From Neptunomonas phycophila (lineage in GTDB: Bacteria > Pseudomonadota > Gammaproteobacteria > Pseudomonadales > Balneatricaceae): a DNA stretch of 64,000 bases. Shown here in pieces: positions 18,986-28,965 of this stretch. The notes under the pieces were generated by a model. That model was not told the origin of the DNA. It worked only from the letters and a program-made list of their open reading frames with translations, and ran no database searches. Both the position numbers and the translations under genes were made by a program. Numbering within the stretch: the stretch's first letter is position 1; each line of letters begins with the position of its first letter. The stretch spans positions 806,001-870,000 of the forward strand of contig NZ_MRCI01000001.1 in assembly GCF_001922575.1 (NCBI RefSeq). The letters run 5' to 3'.

Positions 18986-21721
18986 TTGAAAAAGTTACTG
19001 TACGACCTACCTGTTCGCCACAAGTTATCTGCTATCGTAATGGCAACTGCATTAGCGGTTGTTATGCTGTCTTATTCTATATTTATTGTGAATTTTTGGC
19101 TGACCAGTCGAGATCAACTGGTTGAGTCGCTTCATACGCTTACGAAAGCCGTTAGCGCGAACGTATCAGCGGCGGTGATTTTTGATGATAGCTTAACGGC
19201 AACAGAAATCCTTAACACACTCAATGCCAACCCTAATGTTGAGTATGCCGTGCTGCAAAATGTAGAAGGCGCCTTCTTTGCGGGATACGGTGATTTACTC
19301 TCACCTCAAGATAAAACTCAATTCGAAAACTTTATGTCTGTTCAGAGCACCGATTGGAGCTACGACTTTATTGATAATTACTTAATCATTGAGCAGCCAG
19401 TCATGGTTGAGAAACGCTTGATAGGTATGCTCGGGGTTGCGGTGAGTTTAGAGAACTACCAAGAGAGTATTCGGCGCTGGGTGTTATACGGTGTAGGTAT
19501 TTTATTCCTCGTGTTATTAGTCGGCTATTTTATCTCGTTAAGGCTGCAGCGCTTTATTATTAAGCCGCTTGATAAAATGGTAAACACGATGAGCGAGGTA
19601 GCTAAGTCTAGCGATTACAGCAGCCGTGTGCGTTACCGTTCAAAAGACGAGCTTGGTCAGCTCGTTGAAGGCTTTAACAACATGTTGGCTCAAATTCAAA
19701 ACCGAGACGCCGAGCTAAAACACGCTAGGGATGTTGCAGAGCAGGCCAACCACGCAAAGTCACGCTTTTTAGCGACAATGAGTCATGAGATTCGTACACC
19801 TATGAACGGGGTGCTCGGCATGGCTGAGCTGATAATGAGCACACCGCTGAATGAAGAGCAGTTACGTTACGCCCAAACGATTCATAGCTCAGGCGCATCG
19901 TTATTAAGTATTATTAACGACATATTAGATTACTCTAAATTTGAAGCCGGGCAGCTTAAGCTGGAATCGGTTCGTTTAGATATGTACGAGCAGATAGACC
20001 ATGTTCTCGAGCTGCTTGGCGAGTCTGCACATAATAAGCAGATTAAGCTTCACACCGAATACGACCCTAAGTTTAGTGGGCACTTAAAAGGAGACTCTAC
20101 TCGTATCCGCCAAGTGCTCATGAATTTGGTGGGTAATGCGATTAAGTTTACTCAGGACGGCTCTATAGTCATCAAAGTACGTAGCTTCTTCTCAGACGAT
20201 TCACCGTTTATTCGAATTGATGTCATTGACAGTGGGCCGGGTATTTCTCCTGAAGCTCAAGAGCGTATTTTTGAGTCTTTTTCGCAAGCCGACTCATCCA
20301 TTACCCGTAAATATGGAGGAACCGGGCTAGGCTTGGCTATCTGTAAACAGTTAGTGGAGAGCATGTCTGGGCGTATTGGTGTGCAGAGCGTTCCCGGGGA
20401 TGGCGCTACTTTTTGGTTTGAGCTACCGGTAGAACAGTCGGATATTCAGCAAGGGCATGATGGCGCGACTTTACTCGGCGGTTATCGAATGCTGCTTGTG
20501 TCATTGGACAGTACCTTTGCGCAACAGCTAAAAGAGCAACTTCACTGTTGGGATGTGTATGTCGATATAGCGGCTTCAGTCCATATGGCAGAGCAGAAGC
20601 TACAAATGGCTTCCGAACGGGGTAAATCATTCGATGTGATGATCATCGATCGGGAAGGTATAGCACGAGAAAGTATCTCTTTAATGCAATCGGTGAAACG
20701 GCGAGCGAACCTGAACGAACCTGCCTATTTATTGGTGAGTACTCCCGAGCAGAGTTATAGCTGTTTACCCAGTAATGCAAAGGTAATTTTCAAACATTCT
20801 GACTCAGTGCGCCCCTCTGTTTTATTGGATACCTTGTCAGGAATGTTAGCTCCTGACTCTCTTTCTTTTGGGGGCACTCAGCCCACAGGTGATGCTAATA
20901 ACCTTGATGAAACTGACCATGAACACTTAAATGGCCGTGTTCTTTTGGTTGAAGATAACTTGGTCAACCAACAAGTTGCTTCAGGCTTATTGCGTTCTAT
21001 CGGTTGTGAATTTGTGATTGCGAACAATGGTAGGGAAGCTGTTGAAAGGTGGAGGAATGATCGCTTTGATATCATTTTGATGGATATCGAAATGCCAATT
21101 TTAGACGGGATTTCTGCTACAGCTGAAATTCGCGAAGCTGAAATAGCCGGGCAGCAGGCTTACACGCCAATTGTTGCTGTTACCGCAAACGCAATGGACG
21201 GTGATAGAGAGCTGTACTTAAGCAATGGAATGGATGACTACTTAAGCAAGCCATTTAGCCGAGCGGGTATACATAAGACGCTAACTCGTTGGTTGAGTGA
21301 AGGACGTTCTGCATTCAGTGATCTTGAGCAAGAAAGTGATCAATACAGCAGCGAGCCAACACAAATTATTGACTATGCTCATTTAGAGCACTTAAAGCAG
21401 CTTTATGATGAAGATGGGCAGCCATTGATTCGGGGTTTGATAGATATTTATATTAAAAATGCGGATGAGATTTTGGCCAATCTCAAGCAGGCTGCAAAGC
21501 AGCAAGACTTTGAAGAAATACGCCGTTTGGCTCACAGCTTGAAATCGAGTAGCGGCAATTTAGGTTTAAGTGAAGTAACGCAATTATCGCGATCTATCGA
21601 ATTAAGGTGCCAACGAGGAAATGTCGATGCAGTTGACGATGAGATCGTATTGCTTGCTAACGCGTGTCGGCAGGCTAACGAAGAGCTTGTGGGGTTAGTC
21701 AGCCTGCCAGAGTGGATGTAA
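18986..21721 (+). CDS. Hybrid sensor histidine kinase (HisKA-REC-Hpt)
   Basis: A 911-residue inner-membrane tripartite kinase. Order: membrane helix (~14-37), periplasmic sensor segment (~40-163, CHASE8-like), second helix (~165-187), HAMP (~188-240), HisKA with phospho-accepting H267 in MSHEIRTPMNG, HATPase with N-box RQVLMNLVGNAIKF and G-box DSGPGIS, a degenerate receiver-like region (~498-625), a true receiver with Asp700 in ILMDIEMP, and an Hpt domain with H850 in AHSLKSSSGNLG. The start is a TTG: an in-frame stop lies two codons upstream and no ATG precedes the first membrane helix. The next gene, encoding a REC-GGDEF-EAL protein, begins 10 nt after the stop and is the likely output. Confidence 0.95.
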   Translation: MKKLLYDLPVRHKLSAIVMATALAVVMLSYSIFIVNFWLTSRDQLVESLHTLTKAVSANVSAAVIFDDSLTATEILNTLNANPNVEYAVLQNVEGAFFAGYGDLLSPQDKTQFENFMSVQSTDWSYDFIDNYLIIEQPVMVEKRLIGMLGVAVSLENYQESIRRWVLYGVGILFLVLLVGYFISLRLQRFIIKPLDKMVNTMSEVAKSSDYSSRVRYRSKDELGQLVEGFNNMLAQIQNRDAELKHARDVAEQANHAKSRFLATMSHEIRTPMNGVLGMAELIMSTPLNEEQLRYAQTIHSSGASLLSIINDILDYSKFEAGQLKLESVRLDMYEQIDHVLELLGESAHNKQIKLHTEYDPKFSGHLKGDSTRIRQVLMNLVGNAIKFTQDGSIVIKVRSFFSDDSPFIRIDVIDSGPGISPEAQERIFESFSQADSSITRKYGGTGLGLAICKQLVESMSGRIGVQSVPGDGATFWFELPVEQSDIQQGHDGATLLGGYRMLLVSLDSTFAQQLKEQLHCWDVYVDIAASVHMAEQKLQMASERGKSFDVMIIDREGIARESISLMQSVKRRANLNEPAYLLVSTPEQSYSCLPSNAKVIFKHSDSVRPSVLLDTLSGMLAPDSLSFGGTQPTGDANNLDETDHEHLNGRVLLVEDNLVNQQVASGLLRSIGCEFVIANNGREAVERWRNDRFDIILMDIEMPILDGISATAEIREAEIAGQQAYTPIVAVTANAMDGDRELYLSNGMDDYLSKPFSRAGIHKTLTRWLSEGRSAFSDLEQESDQYSSEPTQIIDYAHLEHLKQLYDEDGQPLIRGLIDIYIKNADEILANLKQAAKQQDFEEIRRLAHSLKSSSGNLGLSEVTQLSRSIELRCQRGNVDAVDDEIVLLANACRQANEELVGLVSLPEWM

Positions 21722-21731
21722 GGAGCTTTAA

Positions 21732-23873
21732 TTGGAAGTCTATAAAAAAGCGCAAACAGTGCTATTGGCAGATGATGACCCTACTTTGCGTATGGTAGCT
21801 GCGGCTCATCTTCGCAAAGAAGGTTATGAGGTAGTTACAGCCGAAAACGGCCATCGCCTATTAGAGCTTCTTGTTGAGTACGAAGCTGATCTCATTGTAT
21901 TAGACGTTGATATGCCTACCATGAATGGCTTTGAGGCATGTAAGCGTATTCGTGAATTCGAGTCTTGTAAAAACTTACCTATTTTGATGATGACGGGACT
22001 TGAAGGCAATAGCTCTATAGAAGAGGCATATAGAGTAGGGGCAACGGATTTTATTGCCAAGCCTGTGAACTGGACATTACTCAAACAGCGTTTGAAGTTT
22101 ATGCTGCGTGCAACCACTGCTATTAAGGAGCTGTCTGATAGTGAGGCTCGATTGGCCAAGGCGCAAGACATTGCTAAGTTGGGGTATTGGCACTGGGATT
22201 TAAAGCGAAAGGTGTTAACGCTGTCGCAACAGCTGCAAGAAATAATTAAATCCCCGAGTACCCAGATTGATTCAGTCGATCGTATTTTGGATGCCGTCGT
22301 TTCTAAAGATCGAGAGCACTTGCGTCAAGTTATCTCTTTAGCCCAGACGTTACCCACCAGTTTTCCTACCGACTTTTTCATGCACATTTTGGTCTGTCAG
22401 CAAGGAAAGCGCACTATGCACGTGCAATCGAGCTTGGAGTGTGACCTGCAAGGGGAGGCGATTGCTATTCATGGAACTGTGCAAGATGTGACCGAGCGCG
22501 TTAACGCAGAAGAGCGAATTAGTTTTTTATCCCACTTTGATCGGAAAACGCATCTTCAAAACAGAGAATCGTTTGCACGCTCTTTAGACGGCATGATCCG
22601 CTTATATCAAGGTTTAGGGGGCGTGGTAACACTGGTGTTGCTGGATATAAACCGGTTTGGGCGAATAAACGATATCTTTGGTCATACCGCCGGTGATCAT
22701 GTCTTAATTGAAGTTGCTAGTCGTTTAAAACACTGCTTGGGAACCTTCTCGAAAAGCGATAAATATGTCGGTACGGAAATTTGCCGCTGGGGCAGTGATA
22801 TTTATGGTGTGGCTGTTCATGCTAAGCGTTCATCAGATCAGTCAGGCGAAATACCCGTAGCCTTGTTAGCGACCCTCGTAGAACCAATATCGGCTAATGG
22901 TCATGAAGTGTCGCTAACGGGATGTATTGGTTATGCCCATGTATCTGATCGTGTCGAAGATACAGATACTCTTGTCCGTAATGCTGAAACGGCGTTACGC
23001 CACGCTAAGCGTCAAGGACGAAACTCGGCACATTGCTATCATTCGGGAATGAGTCAATCGTCAGAGCGTCGGGTTTTACTAGAAGGTGGCCTTCAAAAGG
23101 CGTTGGAAGAAAATCAGCTGTATTTACACTATCAGCCGAGAATCCATGCGGCTAAAAACATTATTGTAGGGGCTGAGGCTCTACTGCGTTGGCAGCATCC
23201 GACGCTAGGGCTCGTTTCTCCGGTTGAGTTTATTCCTTTACTCGAAGAAATGGGGTTGATTCATAATATTGGTGCTTGGGTATTTAGGGAGGCGTGTAAA
23301 CAGTTAAAAATATGGCAAGACATGGGGCATCACGAATTTGTTATGTCTGTCAATTTGAGTGCTGTACAGTTTCGCGATGTTCGTCTAGCGCAAGAAGTGC
23401 GGGACGTTATACAAAATGCAGGTATCCAGCCGAGCACATTAGAAGTCGAACTAACAGAAACCTCCATCATGGAAGACGTCTCCCAAACGCAAGCCACACT
23501 AATGGTTTTAAAAGAGATGGGGTTACGTATCGCTGTTGATGATTTTGGTACAGGCTATTCATCGTTAAGTTACTTACGCAGCTTCCCACTTGATACGCTG
23601 AAAGTTGATCGCGCCTTTATTCGAGATTTAACCACGAATGATGAAGATAAATCATTAGCGACAGCCATTATAGCAATGGCGCAGTCGCTAAATTTAAGAG
23701 TAGTGGCCGAGGGAATTGAACTGCAAGAACAAGCGTCTTTTTTGTTGGAAAAGTCGTGTGATGAGTTTCAAGGCTTTCTTTTTTCTAAGCCAATTAGCGC
23801 TGAGGCATTTACCGAATTACTAACCAGCTGGCCTAACAAGCCAAATCATTCTGCACTGTCTAGTCGCGCCTAA
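21732..23873 (+). CDS. Response regulator with degenerate GGDEF and intact EAL
   Basis: A 713-residue cytosolic c-di-GMP phosphodiesterase candidate. An N-terminal receiver has Asp58 in IVLDVDMP; a PAS-like region follows (~140-260); a GGDEF-fold domain (~265-430) has WGSDI at 353-357 where GGDEF is expected, so cyclase activity is unlikely. The EAL domain (~445-695) keeps EAL at 482-484, the NLS and ELTET motifs, DDFGTG at 603-608 and KVDRAFI, so phosphodiesterase activity is expected. The start is TTG, with AGGAG six bases upstream. It begins 10 nt after the hybrid kinase and is probably its phosphorylation target. Confidence 0.93.
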   Translation: MEVYKKAQTVLLADDDPTLRMVAAAHLRKEGYEVVTAENGHRLLELLVEYEADLIVLDVDMPTMNGFEACKRIREFESCKNLPILMMTGLEGNSSIEEAYRVGATDFIAKPVNWTLLKQRLKFMLRATTAIKELSDSEARLAKAQDIAKLGYWHWDLKRKVLTLSQQLQEIIKSPSTQIDSVDRILDAVVSKDREHLRQVISLAQTLPTSFPTDFFMHILVCQQGKRTMHVQSSLECDLQGEAIAIHGTVQDVTERVNAEERISFLSHFDRKTHLQNRESFARSLDGMIRLYQGLGGVVTLVLLDINRFGRINDIFGHTAGDHVLIEVASRLKHCLGTFSKSDKYVGTEICRWGSDIYGVAVHAKRSSDQSGEIPVALLATLVEPISANGHEVSLTGCIGYAHVSDRVEDTDTLVRNAETALRHAKRQGRNSAHCYHSGMSQSSERRVLLEGGLQKALEENQLYLHYQPRIHAAKNIIVGAEALLRWQHPTLGLVSPVEFIPLLEEMGLIHNIGAWVFREACKQLKIWQDMGHHEFVMSVNLSAVQFRDVRLAQEVRDVIQNAGIQPSTLEVELTETSIMEDVSQTQATLMVLKEMGLRIAVDDFGTGYSSLSYLRSFPLDTLKVDRAFIRDLTTNDEDKSLATAIIAMAQSLNLRVVAEGIELQEQASFLLEKSCDEFQGFLFSKPISAEAFTELLTSWPNKPNHSALSSRA

Positions 23874-23936
23874 TGTAGTTTGGTGGTTTAATGTTTGATA
23901 TATTAGATTTATCTTAATTATGCGTTGGGCAAAGTT

Positions 23937-24401
23937 ATGCGTCTGGTCCTAAAGCTTATAGCTCCGGCTATCTTTTATTTGGGTTACTTCCTCTTTAGAT
24001 CTCCTTTTGCTCGTCGTTCTAAAGCTGTTCATAACTTTACTATGAAGGTTTTTCGTGTGGCGGCTGATAATGGAAATACTCGGGCTCTCTCCCTTTACGG
24101 ACACCTGTTGTTTTATAAAGGGGATGGTCAGCAAAACCGAATACAAGGTGGGATATATTTAGAGCGCGCAGCCACTGCAGGAGACAGTAAGGCTCAGTAT
24201 CAAATGGGACGGGTTTATGAATCCGGGTTTGAGAATTATTTCATGCCTTCACCCACTAAGGCCTTGGCTTTTTATAGGCTAGCTGCAGAGCAAGGCCATG
24301 GTTTAGCTATATCAAGGCTGGCTACGATCTATCAGCACGGAGAGTTATCGCAGCCAGTTGATACTGCCCAATATCTTTACTGGCAAGGGCAGAAAGCATA
24401 A
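23937..24401 (+). CDS. Sel1/TPR-like repeat protein
   Basis: A 154-residue protein from the ATG at 23937; the frame also opens from a TTG four codons earlier. An N-terminal hydrophobic segment (LVLKLIAPAIFYLGYFLFR) could anchor it in the membrane. Residues ~50-150 hold about three Sel1-type repeats: ALSLYGHLLFYKGDGQQN, AATAGDSKAQYQMGRVYESG, and LAAEQGHGLAISRLATIYQHG. Such repeats bind proteins and are often found with signalling systems. It follows the EAL gene by about 60 nt in the same direction. No specific function can be assigned. Confidence 0.8.
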   Translation: MRLVLKLIAPAIFYLGYFLFRSPFARRSKAVHNFTMKVFRVAADNGNTRALSLYGHLLFYKGDGQQNRIQGGIYLERAATAGDSKAQYQMGRVYESGFENYFMPSPTKALAFYRLAAEQGHGLAISRLATIYQHGELSQPVDTAQYLYWQGQKA

Positions 24402-24418
24402 TCTTTGCGTGAGCTTGT

Positions 24419-25831
24419 CTATTGCTTCTTTTCCGTACGCAATCGAATACGCATATTGAGCGTAGTTTCGGCATTGCCGGGTACGGTTACTCGCCATACA
24501 GCATTCCCGCCGGTTTTTTCAGTTGGGTCTATGGTGCTGCTCACTATGGACCAAGGTTGATAAAAGTCGGTACTGATTTCGAAAACGCGGCTTTCTTTCG
24601 CATTGTTGCGTAGTAAAAGCTCATGTGCGACTACGGTTCCATCGAAGGCTTCTTGAATGTCGGTTTGTTTGCGCACAATTGATTGGTCAAAGGCTTGTCC
24701 CATCGGCAGTTCGACTCGATCGCCAATAGCCGTTTGTTGTAAGTGAGCGGCACCTACGTATTGGAGCTGTCCGTCATTATCTGGTATGAAAAAACGCGCA
24801 TTTCCCGCTGGCAATGGTTTGCCGATTCCGTGATGTTGGTTGTTGTAAAACCGAATAACTGAGTTGGGCTTGAGTGTTGTTGTTTGTTGCTCTGGGTTGG
24901 CTCCAATTCTAAAGCGATAAGTTAAAACGGGCTCTACGCTTACATCCTCTTGGGATATAAAAGGCACTTGCGTACGTTGTTGATCCAGTAGGTTTACAGG
25001 CGACTCTAATGTATAGAGTTGGTAATCGCTTAACGATTGCTGTTCAGATATGGCTGAAGCCATCGGTGCGTCCATGGTCGCTCGCATCATGGCCTCTTTG
25101 GCATACATGCGCCCATTGCCTTGTACTTGATTTACGTTACCCGCAAGTAATTTGATACGCGCGTTTTTAAAATCGGTACCTGTCATATTTTGTAACGATG
25201 CCATCCCTTGTAATTGCATGGCGTCTCTGGCGGTATTAAGTGTCATCACATAATCCATTTGCCAGCTCAGGCCCGCCGTTAAGTAGCTAATGTCGGCTTC
25301 GCCAGCTTTAGGTGCACCTGCAGTAGTGAATTGAAGACTGGGTTTGAGCACAAGGTTATCAGGCATATCAGGGAATATAATGCGCCATTCATCTCCCCGT
25401 GTAATAGTCTCAATGCGCCCGTTATGTTCTATCATTAAGGTATTACCTTGCGCGCTTAATAAACGAACGGTTTGCTGTAACTCTTGTCCGTCTGCGCCGC
25501 GCCTGGCTAAAATAATATTATTACCAATAGCGTTATCTAATAAAGTGGTTAAATTCAGTACGGCTTGGTTGAGCGTTTGCTCTTTGATGCGGCCCACCTT
25601 GTTTAAACGTAGTGTCTCTGTTTGCATTTGCTGGCTGATGTCTTCGAGGTAGACCGACTGATTAGCGGGTAAAGCAGGGCGGGAGCGAGTCTCTTGAACC
25701 AGCCCTAGGTTGTCGGTGTATAAAGTGACATCGAGTTGCGTTTGTTGGTCAGCGCTCAGGTGAGTAGCTGCTTGTGTAAATACCGGTAAGCACGACAGAA
25801 ACAGTGCTCCGCTAAATGAGGTGAAACGCAT
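24419..25831 (-). CDS. DUF4139 domain exported protein
   Basis: A 470-residue protein with a signal peptide (SGALFLSCLPVFTQAA), so periplasmic or surface-located. Residues ~30-150 resemble the N-terminal part of DUF4139 proteins (VTLYTDNLGLVQETR); the DUF4139 domain follows (YLTAGLSWQMDYVMTLN, then the mixed-beta C-terminal half ending TLNMRIRLRTEKK). I chose the ATG at 25831 because AAGGA lies eight bases upstream; the ATG three codons earlier overlaps that site. It lies 60 nt downstream of the pseudokinase-FGE gene on the same strand and may share its transcript. Function unknown. Confidence 0.85.
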   Translation of the reverse strand: MRFTSFSGALFLSCLPVFTQAATHLSADQQTQLDVTLYTDNLGLVQETRSRPALPANQSVYLEDISQQMQTETLRLNKVGRIKEQTLNQAVLNLTTLLDNAIGNNIILARRGADGQELQQTVRLLSAQGNTLMIEHNGRIETITRGDEWRIIFPDMPDNLVLKPSLQFTTAGAPKAGEADISYLTAGLSWQMDYVMTLNTARDAMQLQGMASLQNMTGTDFKNARIKLLAGNVNQVQGNGRMYAKEAMMRATMDAPMASAISEQQSLSDYQLYTLESPVNLLDQQRTQVPFISQEDVSVEPVLTYRFRIGANPEQQTTTLKPNSVIRFYNNQHHGIGKPLPAGNARFFIPDNDGQLQYVGAAHLQQTAIGDRVELPMGQAFDQSIVRKQTDIQEAFDGTVVAHELLLRNNAKESRVFEISTDFYQPWSIVSSTIDPTEKTGGNAVWRVTVPGNAETTLNMRIRLRTEKKQ

Positions 25832-25891
25832 AAAAGTCATCCTTTCTTAACAGTGTAAAGGCGCCGTGGCCTAATCAATCCTAATGTAAAC

Positions 25892-27871
25892 CTACAAATC
25901 TAGTGCGACACGAAACCCCCATGCATTGCGTGACGTGTCTGCTGGATGGCGGTAACGGCTAGCTGATCGAACAACGCGGTCAATATCAAACCATGAGCCA
26001 CCGCGCATACTCCGGTAGGCGCAGCGAGGTTCACTGTAGGCTGAACCATCTTTTGGGTAGTTTTGATAATTTTCTAGGTAGCAATCTTGCACCCATTCAT
26101 CTACGTTGCCATTCATGTCCAGTAACCCCCATGGATTTGCTGGTAAAGAGCCAACGGGTGCAGGTTGTTGGGCATCCCATTGCGTCCCACATCCATCACA
26201 GACTGCGCGATTGGGGTAAAGTTCATCGCCCCACCAATAGGCTGTATTAGTTCCCGCGCGGGCTGCGTACTCCCATTCTGCTTCGCTGGGGAGCCGATAA
26301 TTTTGCCCTGTTTCCTTAGAAAGCCAGGCTGCATAGGCTGTTGCGTCAAGCCATGAGACATTAACCACCGGCTGATTGTCGCGGCCCCAGCCATTATCAT
26401 CCGGCATAGTACGGTTGGTGGCTGTGGCGAAACGGTCATACTCAGCAAAGGTGACTTCGTGTCTAGCTAGAGCGAAAGGTTTGTCTATAACCACTTCAAT
26501 GACGGGGCGTTCATTGTCATCACCCAGACCATGTTGGTCTCCCATAAAGAACCGTCCGGCCGGTAAGCTAACCATTTCTGGCCCGTAAACGCCTGTGCTT
26601 AATTGGTCTTGGAAGTGCGCAAAGTTGGCATCAGCTTCTGCAGCATCACGGGCTTTAGGGGGCTGGGCAGTATCAAGCGGTGTAGGCTTCTCCTGAAGTT
26701 GGTTTAACTGCTGTTGTAAGTTTTCGTTAACTAATGCATTGGCTTGTGCACTTTCTTTCAAAGCAAACGCTTGCTCCTTCCACGCATTGATTTGCTGATT
26801 AAGTTGTTGCTGTTGCAGAAAAAACCAAAGGCTTAACGATAATCCAAGGAGAAGACCCGCTGTAAACAAACCGGCTCCTTTTATCCAGTGAAAGCGAAAA
26901 CTAGGCAAGACGCTTCTGGACTTTTTGGGCGTATTATCATTGGTTTGTTTAGAGGTCGCTTTTGTATTAACCAAGGGTGGTTCGTTTGGTTCGGGATCAT
27001 CACTGGCTGCTTCCGGCTGTTCCGGTTTGTCAGCTTCGGCAAAAATAGCGGAAATCAATTCTGCGGATGACTCAGGGCGTTGTACGCTATCGTTGTCTAA
27101 CCCTGTTAGTAGGGCGTCCCATTGAGGGGGCTCAAGGCCTTGCGGTGCCTTCCAAGAAGCGGAAAGTCGTGAATCAGGCCCTTGTGCTTGGGTAAATGGG
27201 CTTTTTCCGCTCAAGACCGTATACGCAATCGTCGCTACAGCATAGGTGTCACTGTTGATTGGTAATAGATTAGGGTGGAAGTTTTCTTCAGACTGGTAGG
27301 CGATGTAGTCGCCAGTTAACGCGGAATTAGACGCCTCAAGCAGCACTTTGTTGGAAAGCGGCCATACCTTAACTCCGCCTTGGCGATTGATAAAAATTTG
27401 ATCGGGCGCTAATGACCCATACGGTAGACGAGTTTTTTCGTGATAATGATCGATGCTAGCAGCGACTTGCATCAATAATCCGCGTTGTTGACTGGGTTTA
27501 AGTTTTTTGATGTGTTTCTTTTCGATCATCCCTTGAAGGGTAAGCCCATCAACAGGCTCGGTGGCTAACAGTAGCAGCCCGGCACGGTGTACAAAAAAGC
27601 CAAGGGTTTTTAGTAAATGAGGATGGGTTAACTTACGTGCAATAATGACTTGTTTTTTTAAGGCTTCTTGAAAGCCTTTGTCGGCCATTAATTCTGGGCT
27701 AATTACCACCACCGCAACGGGAGCATTAGCATGAGAAAGGTCTGTGGCAGACCAAAGCTGTCCTAATAAGTGCTTCCCTAGCAGGGTGTCTAGCTTAAAA
27801 CGGCGATGCTCAGGGCCTAAAATTTGATCTTTGCTAAGTGATTGATACAGCGTGTTTGGTTGTGATGGCAT
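25892..27871 (-). CDS. Pseudokinase-TM-FGE-like fusion protein
   Basis: A 659-residue protein in three parts. Residues ~20-275 have the serine/threonine kinase fold (LLGKHLLGQLWSATDL, KLTHPHLLKTLGFF) but lack catalytic residues: the ATP-binding lysine region reads VAVVVI, the HRDLKPEN loop reads YGSLAPDQ (151-158), and DFG reads WPL. A membrane helix lies at ~332-352, followed by a coiled coil (~355-395). Residues ~430-658 are a formylglycine-generating-enzyme/SUMF1-like domain (LPAGRFFMGD, YRLPSEAEWEYAARAG, WGLLDMNGNVDEWVQDC, MRGGSW, NAWGFRVAL), but the usual catalytic cysteine segment reads RSASRYRHPAD. Both ends therefore look non-catalytic. The FGE part should be periplasmic. Confidence 0.9.
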   Translation of the reverse strand: MPSQPNTLYQSLSKDQILGPEHRRFKLDTLLGKHLLGQLWSATDLSHANAPVAVVVISPELMADKGFQEALKKQVIIARKLTHPHLLKTLGFFVHRAGLLLLATEPVDGLTLQGMIEKKHIKKLKPSQQRGLLMQVAASIDHYHEKTRLPYGSLAPDQIFINRQGGVKVWPLSNKVLLEASNSALTGDYIAYQSEENFHPNLLPINSDTYAVATIAYTVLSGKSPFTQAQGPDSRLSASWKAPQGLEPPQWDALLTGLDNDSVQRPESSAELISAIFAEADKPEQPEAASDDPEPNEPPLVNTKATSKQTNDNTPKKSRSVLPSFRFHWIKGAGLFTAGLLLGLSLSLWFFLQQQQLNQQINAWKEQAFALKESAQANALVNENLQQQLNQLQEKPTPLDTAQPPKARDAAEADANFAHFQDQLSTGVYGPEMVSLPAGRFFMGDQHGLGDDNERPVIEVVIDKPFALARHEVTFAEYDRFATATNRTMPDDNGWGRDNQPVVNVSWLDATAYAAWLSKETGQNYRLPSEAEWEYAARAGTNTAYWWGDELYPNRAVCDGCGTQWDAQQPAPVGSLPANPWGLLDMNGNVDEWVQDCYLENYQNYPKDGSAYSEPRCAYRSMRGGSWFDIDRVVRSASRYRHPADTSRNAWGFRVALDL

Positions 27872-27981
27872 TACCCGAACCTATCCATTGAAACTAGTCA
27901 TATACAATATCACTAATAATAGACAAGATCGGGCAATACTCTACTTGAGATCTTTACCCACTCTTTAATAAATACAGCGAG

Positions 27982-28830
<849 letters not shown>

Positions 28831-28867
28831 TTAAATCTCTGTCGGTTACGCTTAACGAAAGCTAATG

Positions 28868-28901
28868 ATCAACGAGTAAGCAGGATTACTTGCTCGTTGA
28901 T
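28868..28901 (-). terminator. Strong hairpin between GIDE gene and kdsA
   Basis: A 13-bp stem (arms 28868-28880 and 28889-28901, built on ATCAACGAG) with one G-T wobble and an 8-nt loop, located between the end of the lemA-GIDE unit and the kdsA start. It lacks a long T run on the minus strand, so termination is plausible but not certain. Confidence 0.5.
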
Positions 28902-28965
28902 TAAAGCGCAAAGTATACGCGAATCAGATGAGATGTGGAGTACGAAACCGCTGCCAGAAGACCGG

